DNA from: Vibrio pectenicida
GTDB lineage: Bacteria > Pseudomonadota > Gammaproteobacteria > Enterobacterales > Vibrionaceae
Assembly (NCBI GenBank): GCA_024347015.1
Contig: AP024889.1
Location: forward strand, 1,860,001 to 1,924,000
Reading direction: 5' to 3'
DNA length: 64,000 bases
In this document: one piece after another, positions 51,795 to 61,253 of the stretch
Layout of the letters: each line of letters starts with the position of its first letter
Position numbering within the stretch: the first letter of the stretch is position 1
Notes under the pieces: model-generated
What the model was told of the DNA's origin: nothing
The model's input: only the letters and a program-made list of their open reading frames with translations
The model's database searches: none
Program-made: the position numbers and the translations under genes

Positions 51795-53182
51795 TTGAGT
51801 TTATCTCCAATTAAATACTCTATTGCTTTATCCATGCGTATATGAGGTAAAGGCTCATCTTCAGATTTCGGCAAAGGTCGAAAAGAATAAAAGTTAAACT
51901 CATGATTTATCCAAAAGTCCGGCTGTGGTAGCTTTTTGGGTAATTCTCCTGGGAATATAGTGAATGTTTCTCCCTGTGTGGTTATTCCCTGAATAGCCGA
52001 AATAGTATCACTAGCTTGATTAATAAAACCGCTTTGTGTTGCTTGAATTGAAGCAATACTCATACAACTCATTTCAATATTGTCATAAGCTGCAGTTTGC
52101 CAAGCTGGATGTACCATCTGTTGGAGTAAAGATACTAAATTAGGATGCTGATCAGGGGTAACGTGATCGGCCTTAGTTGCAGCAAAAAGTATCTTGTCAA
52201 TTCGAGGAGCAAATAACCTTTTGAGTATGTTACTCCTTCCATATCGAAAGCTATGCATAATTTGTTCGATGGCATGCCGCATATCGAAAAACGATTCACT
52301 GCCTGAATTAAGAGGTTGTAAACAATCAACTAATACAATTTGGCGGTCAAAGGTAGAAAAGTGGTGTTTGTAAAAAGCTTTCACTACTTTCTGCTGGTAT
52401 TCTTGATAACGAGCAATCAACATCGCCAAGTTTGAGCCCTTAGGTATTTTTGCCTCTTGGTCATATTGGCAAGGAAAAAACTGCAAAACTGGTGCCCCTT
52501 CCAGCTCTCCCGGTAAAACAAAGCGACCAGGCTGTACCCAATGCAAACCTGAATTTTTACATTCATGGAGGTATTGAGTATACGCTTTTGCTGTAGCCTC
52601 AAGTGATTTTTCGTCGACTTGAGAAGCTAAAGGCAACTGATTCAGTCTATCAAGCCAATCTTGCGCCAGTTCACCACGTTGACCTTTTAGTGCTGCAAAT
52701 TGAGTTTGTGACCACTGATGGAAATCCATGTTCAATAAAGGTAAGTCCAATAACCACTCACCAGGATAATCAACAATATCAAGATGCAGTACTGAAGAGT
52801 TGCCAAATAACTTCTTGATTTTCTTGGTCGGCTTGTATTTCAGTGCAAGACGAATCTCACTCACGTCACGCGTCGGCTCAGGCCATGTAGGAGGTACTGA
52901 GAATACCTGGCTCATTGCTTCATCATATCCAAAACGTGGCACCATCATATCCATCTGAGGCTCTCGCTTGGCACCAACTAAGCGACGCTCTCTCGCTGAA
53001 GTAAGTAAAGGTAAATTATCATGGGTCGATGTATGAAGTAGCTGATTAACTAGTGAGCTAATAAACGCAGTTTTTCCTGCGCGGGACAAACCTGTAACAG
53101 CAACGCGAACATGTGAATCAACACTGCGGCTAATCAATTCATTCAATTCTCGAGGAAAACTCTTCATTGAGGGTCTCTTCAT
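51791..53182 (-). CDS. ycjX: YcjX family P-loop protein
   Basis: The product is 463 aa with a G-domain-like P-loop (AVTGLSRAGKTAFISSLVNQLL, about 28-50), then LHLDIVDYPGEWLLDLPLL like a switch II region, and FAATKADHVTPDQH like a nucleotide specificity motif. A second ATG five codons later is an alternative start. It is the first gene of the ycjX-ycjF operon, with the two genes overlapping by four bases. The family is linked to the phage-shock response in E. coli; its biochemical role is not established. Confidence 0.92.
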   Translation of the reverse strand: MKRPSMKSFPRELNELISRSVDSHVRVAVTGLSRAGKTAFISSLVNQLLHTSTHDNLPLLTSARERRLVGAKREPQMDMMVPRFGYDEAMSQVFSVPPTWPEPTRDVSEIRLALKYKPTKKIKKLFGNSSVLHLDIVDYPGEWLLDLPLLNMDFHQWSQTQFAALKGQRGELAQDWLDRLNQLPLASQVDEKSLEATAKAYTQYLHECKNSGLHWVQPGRFVLPGELEGAPVLQFFPCQYDQEAKIPKGSNLAMLIARYQEYQQKVVKAFYKHHFSTFDRQIVLVDCLQPLNSGSESFFDMRHAIEQIMHSFRYGRSNILKRLFAPRIDKILFAATKADHVTPDQHPNLVSLLQQMVHPAWQTAAYDNIEMSCMSIASIQATQSGFINQASDTISAIQGITTQGETFTIFPGELPKKLPQPDFWINHEFNFYSFRPLPKSEDEPLPHIRMDKAIEYLIGDKLK

Positions 53183-53300
53183 TTAAACTCTCACTTATTC
53201 TAGCTACAATAACCTTAATCAAAGATGAATAACTCCTAATGTGAATAGAAGTGTCGAAGCTATTTTTGGGGTGACTATAATAAATGGCTTTAGCTCGTTT

Positions 53301-53486
53301 TTAATCATCCTCGATAAGTTTATAGATCACGAACAAGGCAAGTTCTAAAAGAACAAACAGAACTAAAGTTAAGCGCACGTATTTTTGATCAAATACACTC
53401 ACACCATAAAAAATCATGTCATAGCCAACAAAAAACCCTATAAAAACAGCAATAATAGTTTGCAAAGTCCGAATAAATCGCGGCAT
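53301..53486 (-). CDS. Small two-helix membrane protein
   Basis: The product is 61 aa from ATG 53486, chosen because AGGAG lies five bases upstream; a longer frame reaches back only six codons. Two hydrophobic segments (TLQTIIAVFIGFFVGYDMIFYG and LTLVLFVLLELALFVIY) flank a short polar loop, with an acidic end (EDD). No family was recognised. It lies between fumarase and ycjX on the same strand with its own ribosome site. Confidence 0.65.
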   Translation of the reverse strand: MPRFIRTLQTIIAVFIGFFVGYDMIFYGVSVFDQKYVRLTLVLFVLLELALFVIYKLIEDD

Positions 53487-53514
53487 AAATACTCCTGAAA
53501 TCATATACCTTCAA

Positions 53515-53542
53515 ATTAAAAAAGGTGCAGCTAAGCTACACC
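53515..53542 (-). terminator. Terminator of the fumarase gene
   Basis: Read on the minus strand, GGTGTAGCTTAGCTGCACC forms a nine-pair stem with one mismatch, directly followed by TTTTTT. It lies 54 bp after the fumarase stop. Confidence 0.85.
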
Positions 53543-53595
53543 CTATAACCTTTGTATACCTATATTATTGACAGTGCGTACAAAGACAAGCCTTA

Positions 53596-55113
53596 TTACG
53601 ATTCCATTTCCTGAATCTTAACCTTCCAAGTGTCTGGACCAATTTGATGAACATTCGTACCATTAGAATCCACAGCAACAGTCACTGGCATGTCTTCGAC
53701 TTCAAACTCATAAATCGCTTCCATACCCAGATCTTCAAATGCGACCACTTTGGCTTTTTTAACCGCTTTAGCAACCAGATAAGCAGCGCCACCAACTGCC
53801 ATCAAATACACAGCTTTGTGCTTTTTAATTGACTCAACGGTAGCAGGTCCACGCTCAGCTTTACCAATCATACCCATGATGCCTACCTCTTCAAGCATCA
53901 TATCGGTAAATTTATCCATACGAGTAGAAGTTGTTGGGCCCGCTGGGCCAACCGCTTCGTCTCCTACTGCATCGACAGGACCAACGTAATAGATAAACTT
54001 ACCCTTAAGATCAATGCCTTTAGGTAAACCTTCACCGCTTGCGATCATTCCTTGGATACGTTTATGGGCTGCATCGCGGCCCGTCAAAATCTTACCCGAT
54101 AGTAGGACCGTTTCACCTGTTTTCCATTGCTCAACATCTGCTTTGGTGACTGTGTCTAAATTAACACGACGTGTATTTGTACCGGCTTCCCAAGTGATTT
54201 TTGGCCAATCTTCCAATTTAGGGGGTATTAGCTCTGCAGGACCTGTTCCATCAAGTGTGAAATGTACATGGCGAGTCGCTGCACAATTAGGGATAAGGCA
54301 AACTGGTTTTGAGGCTGCATGAGTTGGAGCTGTGTTGATTTTAACGTCAACTACTGTCGTCAAACCACCCAAGCCTTGAGCACCGATACCAAGCTTGTTG
54401 ACTCGATTAAAGATATCAAGACGAAGCTCTTCTTCTGCATTTTGCGGTCCACGATCGATAAGTTCTTGGATATCGATATGTCCCATCAAGGACTCTTTAG
54501 CTAAAACTGCCGCTTTTTCGGCAGTACCACCAATACCTATACCCAACATGCCAGGTGGGCACCAACCAGCGCCCATGGTTGGCAGGGTTTTCTCAACCCA
54601 TTCAGCAATATCATCAGATGGGTTAAGCATAACCATCTTAGTCTTGTTCTCAGAGCCTCCACCTTTTGCCGCAATCTGTATTTCGACTTCATTGCCCGGA
54701 ACCATAGAAATATGAACCACTGCTGGGGTGTTATCTTTGGTGTTGATTCGTTTTCCAGCAGGATCGAGCAAAATAGATGCTCTCAGTGGGTTATCAGGAT
54801 TAGTGTATGCTTGTCGAACACCTTCATCGACCATCTGTTGTACCGTCATATCTGTACTATCCCATTTGACGCCCATCCCGATATTGACAAAACAGGTCAC
54901 AATACCCGTATCTTGGCAAATTGGCCGGTGGCCTTCTGCAGACATGCGAGAGTTAATTAGGATCTGAGCAATGGCATCTTTGGCCGCTTGACTCTCCTCT
55001 TTGTGGTAGGCTTTTTCAAGGGCTTGAACAAAGTCTAGAGGGTGATAGTAAGAAATATATTGAAGTGCATCAGCCACACTGCTGATCACATCTTGCTTGC
55101 GAATTACCGTCAT
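53596..55113 (-). CDS. fumA: Class I (iron-sulfur) fumarate hydratase
   Basis: The product is 505 aa from ATG 55113 (GAGG upstream); the longer frame adds 25 unsupported residues. The class I features are the cysteines of the 4Fe-4S cluster (HRPICQDTGIVTCF, GAGWCPPGMLG, CLIPNCAATRHVHF), GGGSENKTKMVML, and the C-terminal domain with GPTTSTRMDKFTDMMLEEVGIMGMIGK. It interconverts fumarate and malate in the TCA cycle. FumA and FumB types cannot be told apart here. It diverges from pabB across about 200 bp. Confidence 0.95.
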   Translation of the reverse strand: MTVIRKQDVISSVADALQYISYYHPLDFVQALEKAYHKEESQAAKDAIAQILINSRMSAEGHRPICQDTGIVTCFVNIGMGVKWDSTDMTVQQMVDEGVRQAYTNPDNPLRASILLDPAGKRINTKDNTPAVVHISMVPGNEVEIQIAAKGGGSENKTKMVMLNPSDDIAEWVEKTLPTMGAGWCPPGMLGIGIGGTAEKAAVLAKESLMGHIDIQELIDRGPQNAEEELRLDIFNRVNKLGIGAQGLGGLTTVVDVKINTAPTHAASKPVCLIPNCAATRHVHFTLDGTGPAELIPPKLEDWPKITWEAGTNTRRVNLDTVTKADVEQWKTGETVLLSGKILTGRDAAHKRIQGMIASGEGLPKGIDLKGKFIYYVGPVDAVGDEAVGPAGPTTSTRMDKFTDMMLEEVGIMGMIGKAERGPATVESIKKHKAVYLMAVGGAAYLVAKAVKKAKVVAFEDLGMEAIYEFEVEDMPVTVAVDSNGTNVHQIGPDTWKVKIQEMES

Positions 55114-55317
55114 TGCATGCCTCGTTATAGTTATGCTGCCTTTTATACCGCTTTGTATAGCTAAGCTTATACTCTTGCGTATAATCACAAGTTTAGATGA
55201 GCTGAGACTATCTTGTTATTATAAACGTCATTGTAGCGGCGATAGGTCTCAATATGATACTCTTGCTTCACTTCTCTTGCTATGTAGTCAACCATCTCTT
55301 TGTCACAAAAAAAACAA

Positions 55318-56688
55318 ATGAATCAAAAGACGTCAAATTGCTTAGAAATCAAGCCTATTAACTATCACCCAGAGTTATCAATACAGCTTTTTAGTAAGAT
55401 CGCATCCAAGCCTTGGGCTATGCTGCTGCGCTCAGCGTCACAAGCACACATTGACAGCCGTTTCGATATATTGGTCGCCGCTCCTCTGATCAAATTGATA
55501 ACGTCTGGCCAAACAACACAAGTTATCACCCCCGATGGGCAAATCGAGTCATCTGAAGATCCTTTTCATCTGCTAGAAAAACTGCAAGAGAAATGGTTAC
55601 CAAAGCTAGACTACCAAGGCGAACTCCCCTTTATTGGTGGTGCACTAGGCTATTTTTCCTATGATTTAGGGAGAAGAGTTGAATTATTACCAAAAATAGC
55701 ACAGCAGGATTTAGCCACACCGGATATGGCGGTTGGGCTTTACCAATGGGCCATTGTTGTCGATCATCATAAGAAAACAGCATATGTCGTCGGAAAAGAT
55801 ACTAGCACTCATTATGACTGGTTGATGAACCAAACTTCAGAACCTACCCTCAATTTTGCTTTGGCAACCGAATGGCAGTCCAACATGACCAAACAGGAAT
55901 ATGTTGATCGCTTTTCTAAAGTTAAAGACTATTTGAATGCTGGGGACTGCTATCAGATCAACCTTGCTCAGAGATTTAAAGCGCAATTCGTTGGCTGCGA
56001 ATGGCAAGCATACAAAAAGCTTGATGAGTTCAATCAAGGTCCATTCTCAGCCTTTATTAGAACTGACAATAGCGTAATTCTAAGTGTGTCACCTGAACGA
56101 TTTTTACAAGTCAACAACCGCCACATAGAAGCTAAGCCAATAAAGGGAACACGACCAAGACACACATGCATTGATATCGACTCAGCACATGCACATGAGC
56201 TAGCTAATGCGGAAAAAGATCATGCCGAAAACCTCATGATTGTAGACCTTCTACGAAACGATATCGGTCGAGTTGCCAAACCCGGAACCGTTCATGTTCC
56301 TAAGCTTTTTGATATTGAGAGCTTTCCCGCTGTCCATCACCTAGTGAGCACGATTCGCGCAGAGTTGGATGAACGCTATTCACCGACAGATTTGCTTCGT
56401 GCAAGCTTTCCTGGTGGATCAATTACAGGGGCTCCCAAGATTAGAGCTATGGAAATCATTGAGGAGCTAGAGCCGCATCGTCGAAGTGCCTATTGTGGCA
56501 GCATTGGCTACATCAGCAGACATGGTGTTATGGATACGAGTATCACAATACGAACACTCATTGCAGAAGCTAATCACCTTTATGTATGGGCAGGGGGGGG
56601 ACTCGTTGCCGATAGCAAAAGCTGCGCTGAATACCAAGAAACGCTCGATAAACTTTGTCGTATTTTACCTGTATTGGAAGAAAATTAG
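55318..56688 (+). CDS. pabB: Aminodeoxychorismate synthase component I
   Basis: The product is 456 aa from ATG 55318; a TTG six codons earlier is weaker. Chorismate-binding signatures: SPERFLQVNNRHIEAKPIKGTRPR, HAENLMIVDLLRNDIGRVAKPGTVHVP, VHHLVSTIRAEL and RASFPGGSITGAPKIRAMEIIEELEP. It converts chorismate and ammonia from PabA into aminodeoxychorismate for folate synthesis. Near the end there is a run of eight G residues (56593-56600) within the AGGGLVADS motif, in frame. It converges on the hybrid kinase gene with a 14-bp gap. Confidence 0.94.
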   Translation: MNQKTSNCLEIKPINYHPELSIQLFSKIASKPWAMLLRSASQAHIDSRFDILVAAPLIKLITSGQTTQVITPDGQIESSEDPFHLLEKLQEKWLPKLDYQGELPFIGGALGYFSYDLGRRVELLPKIAQQDLATPDMAVGLYQWAIVVDHHKKTAYVVGKDTSTHYDWLMNQTSEPTLNFALATEWQSNMTKQEYVDRFSKVKDYLNAGDCYQINLAQRFKAQFVGCEWQAYKKLDEFNQGPFSAFIRTDNSVILSVSPERFLQVNNRHIEAKPIKGTRPRHTCIDIDSAHAHELANAEKDHAENLMIVDLLRNDIGRVAKPGTVHVPKLFDIESFPAVHHLVSTIRAELDERYSPTDLLRASFPGGSITGAPKIRAMEIIEELEPHRRSAYCGSIGYISRHGVMDTSITIRTLIAEANHLYVWAGGGLVADSKSCAEYQETLDKLCRILPVLEEN

Positions 56689-56702
56689 GGTTGGTTGTGA
56701 GT

Positions 56703-58397
56703 TTAAGCCCATTTTTCAATCACTAACTTTAGCTCTTTAGCGGTATATGGCTTACTCAATATGTCATCCATACCGCTCTGGATACACTTTTCACGCTCTT
56801 CAAGAGTCGTACCGGCAGTCAGCGCGACAATTGGCTTACTGTATTTTTGTCCACGCAAGTATTCTGTCGCTTCAAATCCATCCATTTCAGGCATTCTACA
56901 ATCCATAAAAATAATATCGTAATCTCGCTCTGATACTAATTTTATCGCCTCTAAACCATTAGAAGCAATGTCTGGAACAATCGAAATTTTACGCATCATT
57001 TGGTTGAATATTACTTGGTTCATTCGAATATCATCTACGACCAGAATCGAAAGCGTATCCAACTGTCTTGCGGATCCTCTGGCATGGTACTCTGGTTTCA
57101 TTTCTAGATCGGCTGCACCTTTAAGAGGAATCATAATATCAAACTGGGTTCCTACACCAAGGTGGCTGGTAAAGCTAATGTCCCCACCCATTAAAGCGAT
57201 TAAGTTTTTGCAAATTGCCAAACCTAATCCTGTTCCTTCAAACTTACGCTTTGCAGTTAAATCAGCTTGTACAAAAGGATCGAACAGAAGCGCTTGAGCT
57301 TCCTCTGGAATGCCTAGTCCAGTATCTTTAACCTGCACAGCAAGTTTGTCATCTTTCCACTTGATATCAATGTTAACACTGCCCTCTATGGTAAATTTAA
57401 TAGCATTACCAATCACATTGATTAAAACCTGACATATACGTTCGAAGTCACCAATTAAATATGCTGGCACAGTTGTAGGGCAATCAACTATAAATCCAAT
57501 TCCCTTATCAAGCGCCCTATTCGTAAATACACTTTCTAACATTCCTATCAGATCTGCTTTAGCAAACTGAGAGGGGATAAGCTCCATCATTCCTGCATTC
57601 ATCTTACTGAAATCAAGAATATCGTTGATGATATGACGCAGCAATTCTCCCGAATGAGAAAGATTGGTAAGAAAAGTACGCTGCTCTTCATCCAAAGTCG
57701 TATCTGAAAGCAGTTCAGCACTACCTAAAAGACCATTAAGTGGTGTTCTTAGTTCATGGTTTATCATAGCAACAAATTCTTTAGTTGCTCTTTCAGACTC
57801 CTCTGCTCGTGTCCTTGCCTGTTGATTACTGGTCAATATAATTTGCCTGTTAATGGCACTGCACAAAATGTCGGCAATTAGACGTATTTGACTAACAATA
57901 AAATCAGCTTCAATATCTTTATCAACAACTAAAACCGATATTTCACCAACTACTTCGTGTTCAACTTCTAATGGAATAGAAAGTTGATCCTCCTTCCATT
58001 CAGCAAAGGGCTTAATTGACTCAACGTTTTCGGTTTGACTACAGCCGAATTGACTAGCTTTTACAGTCGATACTGTGTCTAAAGTAAGGAAAACTCCTGA
58101 ACTACACAATGCTGACGATGTATCCAAACGCTCTAGCAAACTAGCCAACAATCCATCGTCTAATGTTCGGCTTAGAAATGCCCGACCAAAGTAAAGAAGT
58201 GTTTCATTGATCTGTTCTTCAAACTGAAGTTTATGCAAATCAATGTGTGTTTGTCGTTGAAGTTCTCCCAGAACAAGATGTAGCTGCTGATTAGCCTCAT
58301 ATAGCTCAAGACTTTTTTGTTCTAACAGCAGCTCAGCTTGCTTTCGCGAGGCAATTTCTCTGATAAGTTTTCGTTCAATAGCACCTTGGCTACTCAT
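56703..58397 (-). CDS. H-NOX-associated hybrid sensor kinase (HqsK-like)
   Basis: The product is 564 aa without membrane helices. A coiled coil (1-60) and a GAF-like region (about 65-190) precede the kinase with H214 in FVAMINHELRTPLNG, N box CQVLINVIGNAIKF, G1 VKDTGLGIPEE and G2 GTGLGLAICK. A C-terminal receiver domain has D499 in DIIFMDCRMPEMDG. It overlaps the H-NOX gene by eight bases (ATGAGTAG). In V. harveyi the equivalent kinase, HqsK, is inhibited by nitric oxide bound to H-NOX and feeds phosphate into the LuxU quorum-sensing relay. That role is inferred for this gene from architecture and partner. Confidence 0.9.
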   Translation of the reverse strand: MSSQGAIERKLIREIASRKQAELLLEQKSLELYEANQQLHLVLGELQRQTHIDLHKLQFEEQINETLLYFGRAFLSRTLDDGLLASLLERLDTSSALCSSGVFLTLDTVSTVKASQFGCSQTENVESIKPFAEWKEDQLSIPLEVEHEVVGEISVLVVDKDIEADFIVSQIRLIADILCSAINRQIILTSNQQARTRAEESERATKEFVAMINHELRTPLNGLLGSAELLSDTTLDEEQRTFLTNLSHSGELLRHIINDILDFSKMNAGMMELIPSQFAKADLIGMLESVFTNRALDKGIGFIVDCPTTVPAYLIGDFERICQVLINVIGNAIKFTIEGSVNIDIKWKDDKLAVQVKDTGLGIPEEAQALLFDPFVQADLTAKRKFEGTGLGLAICKNLIALMGGDISFTSHLGVGTQFDIMIPLKGAADLEMKPEYHARGSARQLDTLSILVVDDIRMNQVIFNQMMRKISIVPDIASNGLEAIKLVSERDYDIIFMDCRMPEMDGFEATEYLRGQKYSKPIVALTAGTTLEEREKCIQSGMDDILSKPYTAKELKLVIEKWA

Positions 58398-58944
58398 CTA
58401 TTTTCCCTAAAACTGCGACTTTAAATCTCACATCATTACCACTTTTATCATTGTTATGTAATACGATATCGACAACTTCACCAAAATGTTTCGCGCAGCC
58501 TTCAATCAGTCCAAGACAAACATGAGACATACAACGAGCACTTTTGTAATCAAAAACCATTTCTGTTTCGCTTTCAGAAATAAATTCAAATCGCGGCGGT
58601 TTAGCTTCTTGGTAAAGCTTTTTCACCTCAACATGAATATAGTCCTCAACTAAACGAATAAATTGGAGTGAATTTTTACAACTTTGTAAACTGCTTCTTT
58701 CCGGTAAGGATTGATAAAGATTCTCAAACACAGATTGACCAAACACTCGCTGCAATTCTTCTGCATCTATACCCGTTTGCTTACTGAGTTGTACAATTAA
58801 GCGTACCAAATCTTTATGATCATAGCTGCCAACTGCTGTGTAGACGCCTTCATCACCAGCATCAGAAAGTAGTTGATCAAGAGCATCTAAGCCAAATTTC
58901 TCCTCGACCAAATCCATAAACTCTGTGAAGATAATACCTTTCAT
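58390..58944 (-). CDS. H-NOX heme nitric-oxide sensor
   Basis: The product is 184 aa, the normal length of a stand-alone H-NOX protein. The proximal heme ligand is H104 in VEDYIHVEVKKLY, and the propionate-binding YxSxR motif is Y133-K-S135-A-R137. The start MKGIIFTEFMDLVEEKFG is typical. It binds nitric oxide at ferrous heme and controls the kinase encoded immediately downstream. The pair sits between pabB and nudL, genes that are neighbours in E. coli, so the pair appears inserted into a conserved locus. Confidence 0.94.
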   Translation of the reverse strand: MKGIIFTEFMDLVEEKFGLDALDQLLSDAGDEGVYTAVGSYDHKDLVRLIVQLSKQTGIDAEELQRVFGQSVFENLYQSLPERSSLQSCKNSLQFIRLVEDYIHVEVKKLYQEAKPPRFEFISESETEMVFDYKSARCMSHVCLGLIEGCAKHFGEVVDIVLHNNDKSGNDVRFKVAVLGKIDE

Positions 58945-59028
58945 AGAATGAGCTATCCTTAGTAATATGGAGGTCTATCAAGCATGTATCATAAAGTTAA
59001 GTTTTTCAAATAAGGAGAGCGAGCTAAA

Positions 59029-59634
59029 GTGTTGTCAGAGCTCAATAAAAATCAGATCATTCAGAAGTTTCAGTTACAGCAAACTGTTAGCTATCATCAA
59101 GAAACCTTGAGACGTGTTGCTCACGTCCCACGCAATTCATTACGCAAGGCTTCAGTATTAATTGGGTTTGTAGAACGCGGAGCTGGCCTAAACATTATAT
59201 TTACTAAACGAGCACAACACCTTAAACACCACCCTGGGCAGATAAGCTTTCCAGGAGGAAAATATGAAACCAGTGATACTTCCCTTGCCGATACTGCCCT
59301 GCGAGAAACTTACGAAGAGATAGGAATACCAGTAAATGAAATCACTATTTTCGGCCAAATGCCGGAACTAATCACCATCAGCCATTTTACTGTCACTCCA
59401 TTCCTTGCCTTCGTTTCACCAAACTATCAGACTAATATCGATATAAATGAAGTCGATGAAGTATTCGAAGTTCCTGTATCTATTGTGTTAGATAGACAGC
59501 ATCTTCACAGTGAACGCTTCCATGTACAAAATCACTCTCACCGAATATTTGGCCTATCTTACGAGAAGCATTTTATTTGGGGAATGACAGCTCAAATTAT
59601 CCACGCTATGCAAAAACATATAATGCATACATAG
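59029..59634 (+). CDS. nudL: CoA pyrophosphatase, Nudix family (NudL)
   Basis: The product is 201 aa from GTG 59029, 12 bases after AAGGAGAG; TTG at 59032 is possible. It has the UPF0035/NudL marker region LKHHPGQISFPGG followed by the Nudix box GGKYETSDTSLADTALRETYEEIG, where the REtxEE core supplies the metal ligands. It hydrolyses CoA and its derivatives to 3',5'-ADP and phosphopantetheine. It is the gene expected between pabB and the serine deaminase operon. Confidence 0.92.
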   Translation: MLSELNKNQIIQKFQLQQTVSYHQETLRRVAHVPRNSLRKASVLIGFVERGAGLNIIFTKRAQHLKHHPGQISFPGGKYETSDTSLADTALRETYEEIGIPVNEITIFGQMPELITISHFTVTPFLAFVSPNYQTNIDINEVDEVFEVPVSIVLDRQHLHSERFHVQNHSHRIFGLSYEKHFIWGMTAQIIHAMQKHIMHT

Positions 59635-59907
59635 CTAACATTTAGCGTTTTCTTTAGCTAGTCAAAATTCGTATCAACCAGTGAATTATTTGCTGCCATA
59701 CCAGCTAACATCAGAAGTCATTAGTTTTTCTTATTCAATTCATTAGCAAAAATCATAATAAATACATAAATTTCGTGAACAGATTCTTGTTTTTAACATA
59801 TGATATTATCACTCGTATCAATTCATGATTTAGATCTATTTTTTGTGCAATATTTTGTGCAAAATTGCACGCAACTTATTTCCTGTTCCCAAAATGAGTA
59901 TTATAAA

Positions 59908-61161
59908 ATGAATCCTACAAATTCTGCGGCTTCTGCCGTACAATCGTCTAGTAAGTTTACTTACAAAGACTTCACATGGTGCCTATCACTGTTTGGTACT
60001 GCTGTTGGAGCTGGTGTGCTTTTTTTACCAATAAAAGCTGGAGCCGGTGGCTTTTGGCCATTAGTTATCCTTGCACTCATTGCAGCTCCAATGACTTGGT
60101 TTGCTCATAAATCGCTGGCACGCTTTGTACTTTCTGCTAAAAACCCCGATGCAGATATCACTGACACTGTAGAAGAGCATTTTGGTAAAACTGGCGCAAA
60201 CCTTATCACTTTCGCCTACTTTTTCGCCATATATCCCATCGTTCTCATCTATGGTGTCGGTATTACCAATACGGTAGATTCATTTCTAGTTAATCAAATT
60301 GGCATGGAGTCTATACCCAGATGGCTACTTTCTGGCGCACTTATTACTTCAATGACAGCTGGTGTAGTATTTGGTAAAGAATTGATGCTAAGAGCAACAT
60401 CAGCGATGGTTTATCCTCTGGTTTTCATTCTACTCGCCCTATCCTTCTATCTCATTCCAGATTGGAACAGCTCTATGATTGAAATTGCACCTGATTGGTC
60501 TGCTATGCCTGTCGTTGTATGGCTAGCAATTCCAATTATTGTATTCTCATTTAATCACAGCCCAATCATTTCTCAGTTTGCTAAAGAGCAGCGATTACGA
60601 CATGGTGATGACGCGGTAAGAAAAACAGACACCATAACTGGTGGCGCAGCAATGATGCTAATGGGTTTCGTCATGTTTTTCGTATTCTCTGTTGTATTGT
60701 CACTTTCACCAGAACAGTTGGCTATGGCAAAAGAACAAAACATATCGGTATTGTCATATCTTGCGAACGCACATGAGTCACCACTTATTTCATACTTAGG
60801 CCCGCTAGTTGCGTTTGCAGCGATCACATCAAGCTACTTCGGTCATTTTCTTGGCGCACATGAAGGCCTTGTCGGTCTAATCAAGTCCCGTTCAAAAGCA
60901 CCAAGAAGCCTTGTAGAAAAAAGCTCTTTACTCTTTATCGTCATTACAACTTGGATCGTCGCTATCGTTAACCCAAGTATCCTTGACATGATTGAGACCA
61001 TAGGAGCACCTATGATCGCAGCTATTTTGTTTCTATTGCCTGTTATTGCTATGCAAACTGTACCAGCAATGAAAAGATACAAAACTTCTGTGTCAGTACA
61101 GATTTTCACAGCTATATGTGGCTTTGCAGCCATTACTTCGGTAATCTACGGCGCGTTTTAA
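59908..61161 (+). CDS. sdaC: Serine transporter SdaC
   Basis: The product is 417 aa from ATG 59908, giving a conserved N-terminus (MNPTNSAASAVQSSSKFTYKDFTWCLSLFGTAVGAGVLFLP). The longer frame starts 36 codons earlier without support. It has about 11 membrane segments and HAAAP-family marks: GTAVGAGVLFLPI, FSFNHSPIISQFAKEQR and SSYFGHFLGAHEGL. It imports L-serine with protons. The deaminase gene lies 92 bp downstream on the same strand, separated by an internal terminator. Confidence 0.93.
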   Translation: MNPTNSAASAVQSSSKFTYKDFTWCLSLFGTAVGAGVLFLPIKAGAGGFWPLVILALIAAPMTWFAHKSLARFVLSAKNPDADITDTVEEHFGKTGANLITFAYFFAIYPIVLIYGVGITNTVDSFLVNQIGMESIPRWLLSGALITSMTAGVVFGKELMLRATSAMVYPLVFILLALSFYLIPDWNSSMIEIAPDWSAMPVVVWLAIPIIVFSFNHSPIISQFAKEQRLRHGDDAVRKTDTITGGAAMMLMGFVMFFVFSVVLSLSPEQLAMAKEQNISVLSYLANAHESPLISYLGPLVAFAAITSSYFGHFLGAHEGLVGLIKSRSKAPRSLVEKSSLLFIVITTWIVAIVNPSILDMIETIGAPMIAAILFLLPVIAMQTVPAMKRYKTSVSVQIFTAICGFAAITSVIYGAF

Positions 61162-61209
61162 CCACTTCACTTTATAAGTGGTTGAGTAAAAAATATAATG
61201 ATAATAATA

Positions 61210-61240
61210 AACCTCCCATTCTATCTGGGAGGTTTTGTTT
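61210..61240 (+). terminator. Terminator/attenuator between sdaC and sdaB
   Basis: AACCTCCCA (61210-61218) pairs perfectly with TGGGAGGTT (61226-61234), then TTGTTT. It ends just before the ribosome-binding site (GAGGAAA) of sdaB, so it may partly uncouple the two genes. Confidence 0.8.
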
Positions 61241-61253
61241 TGAGGAAATCGAT

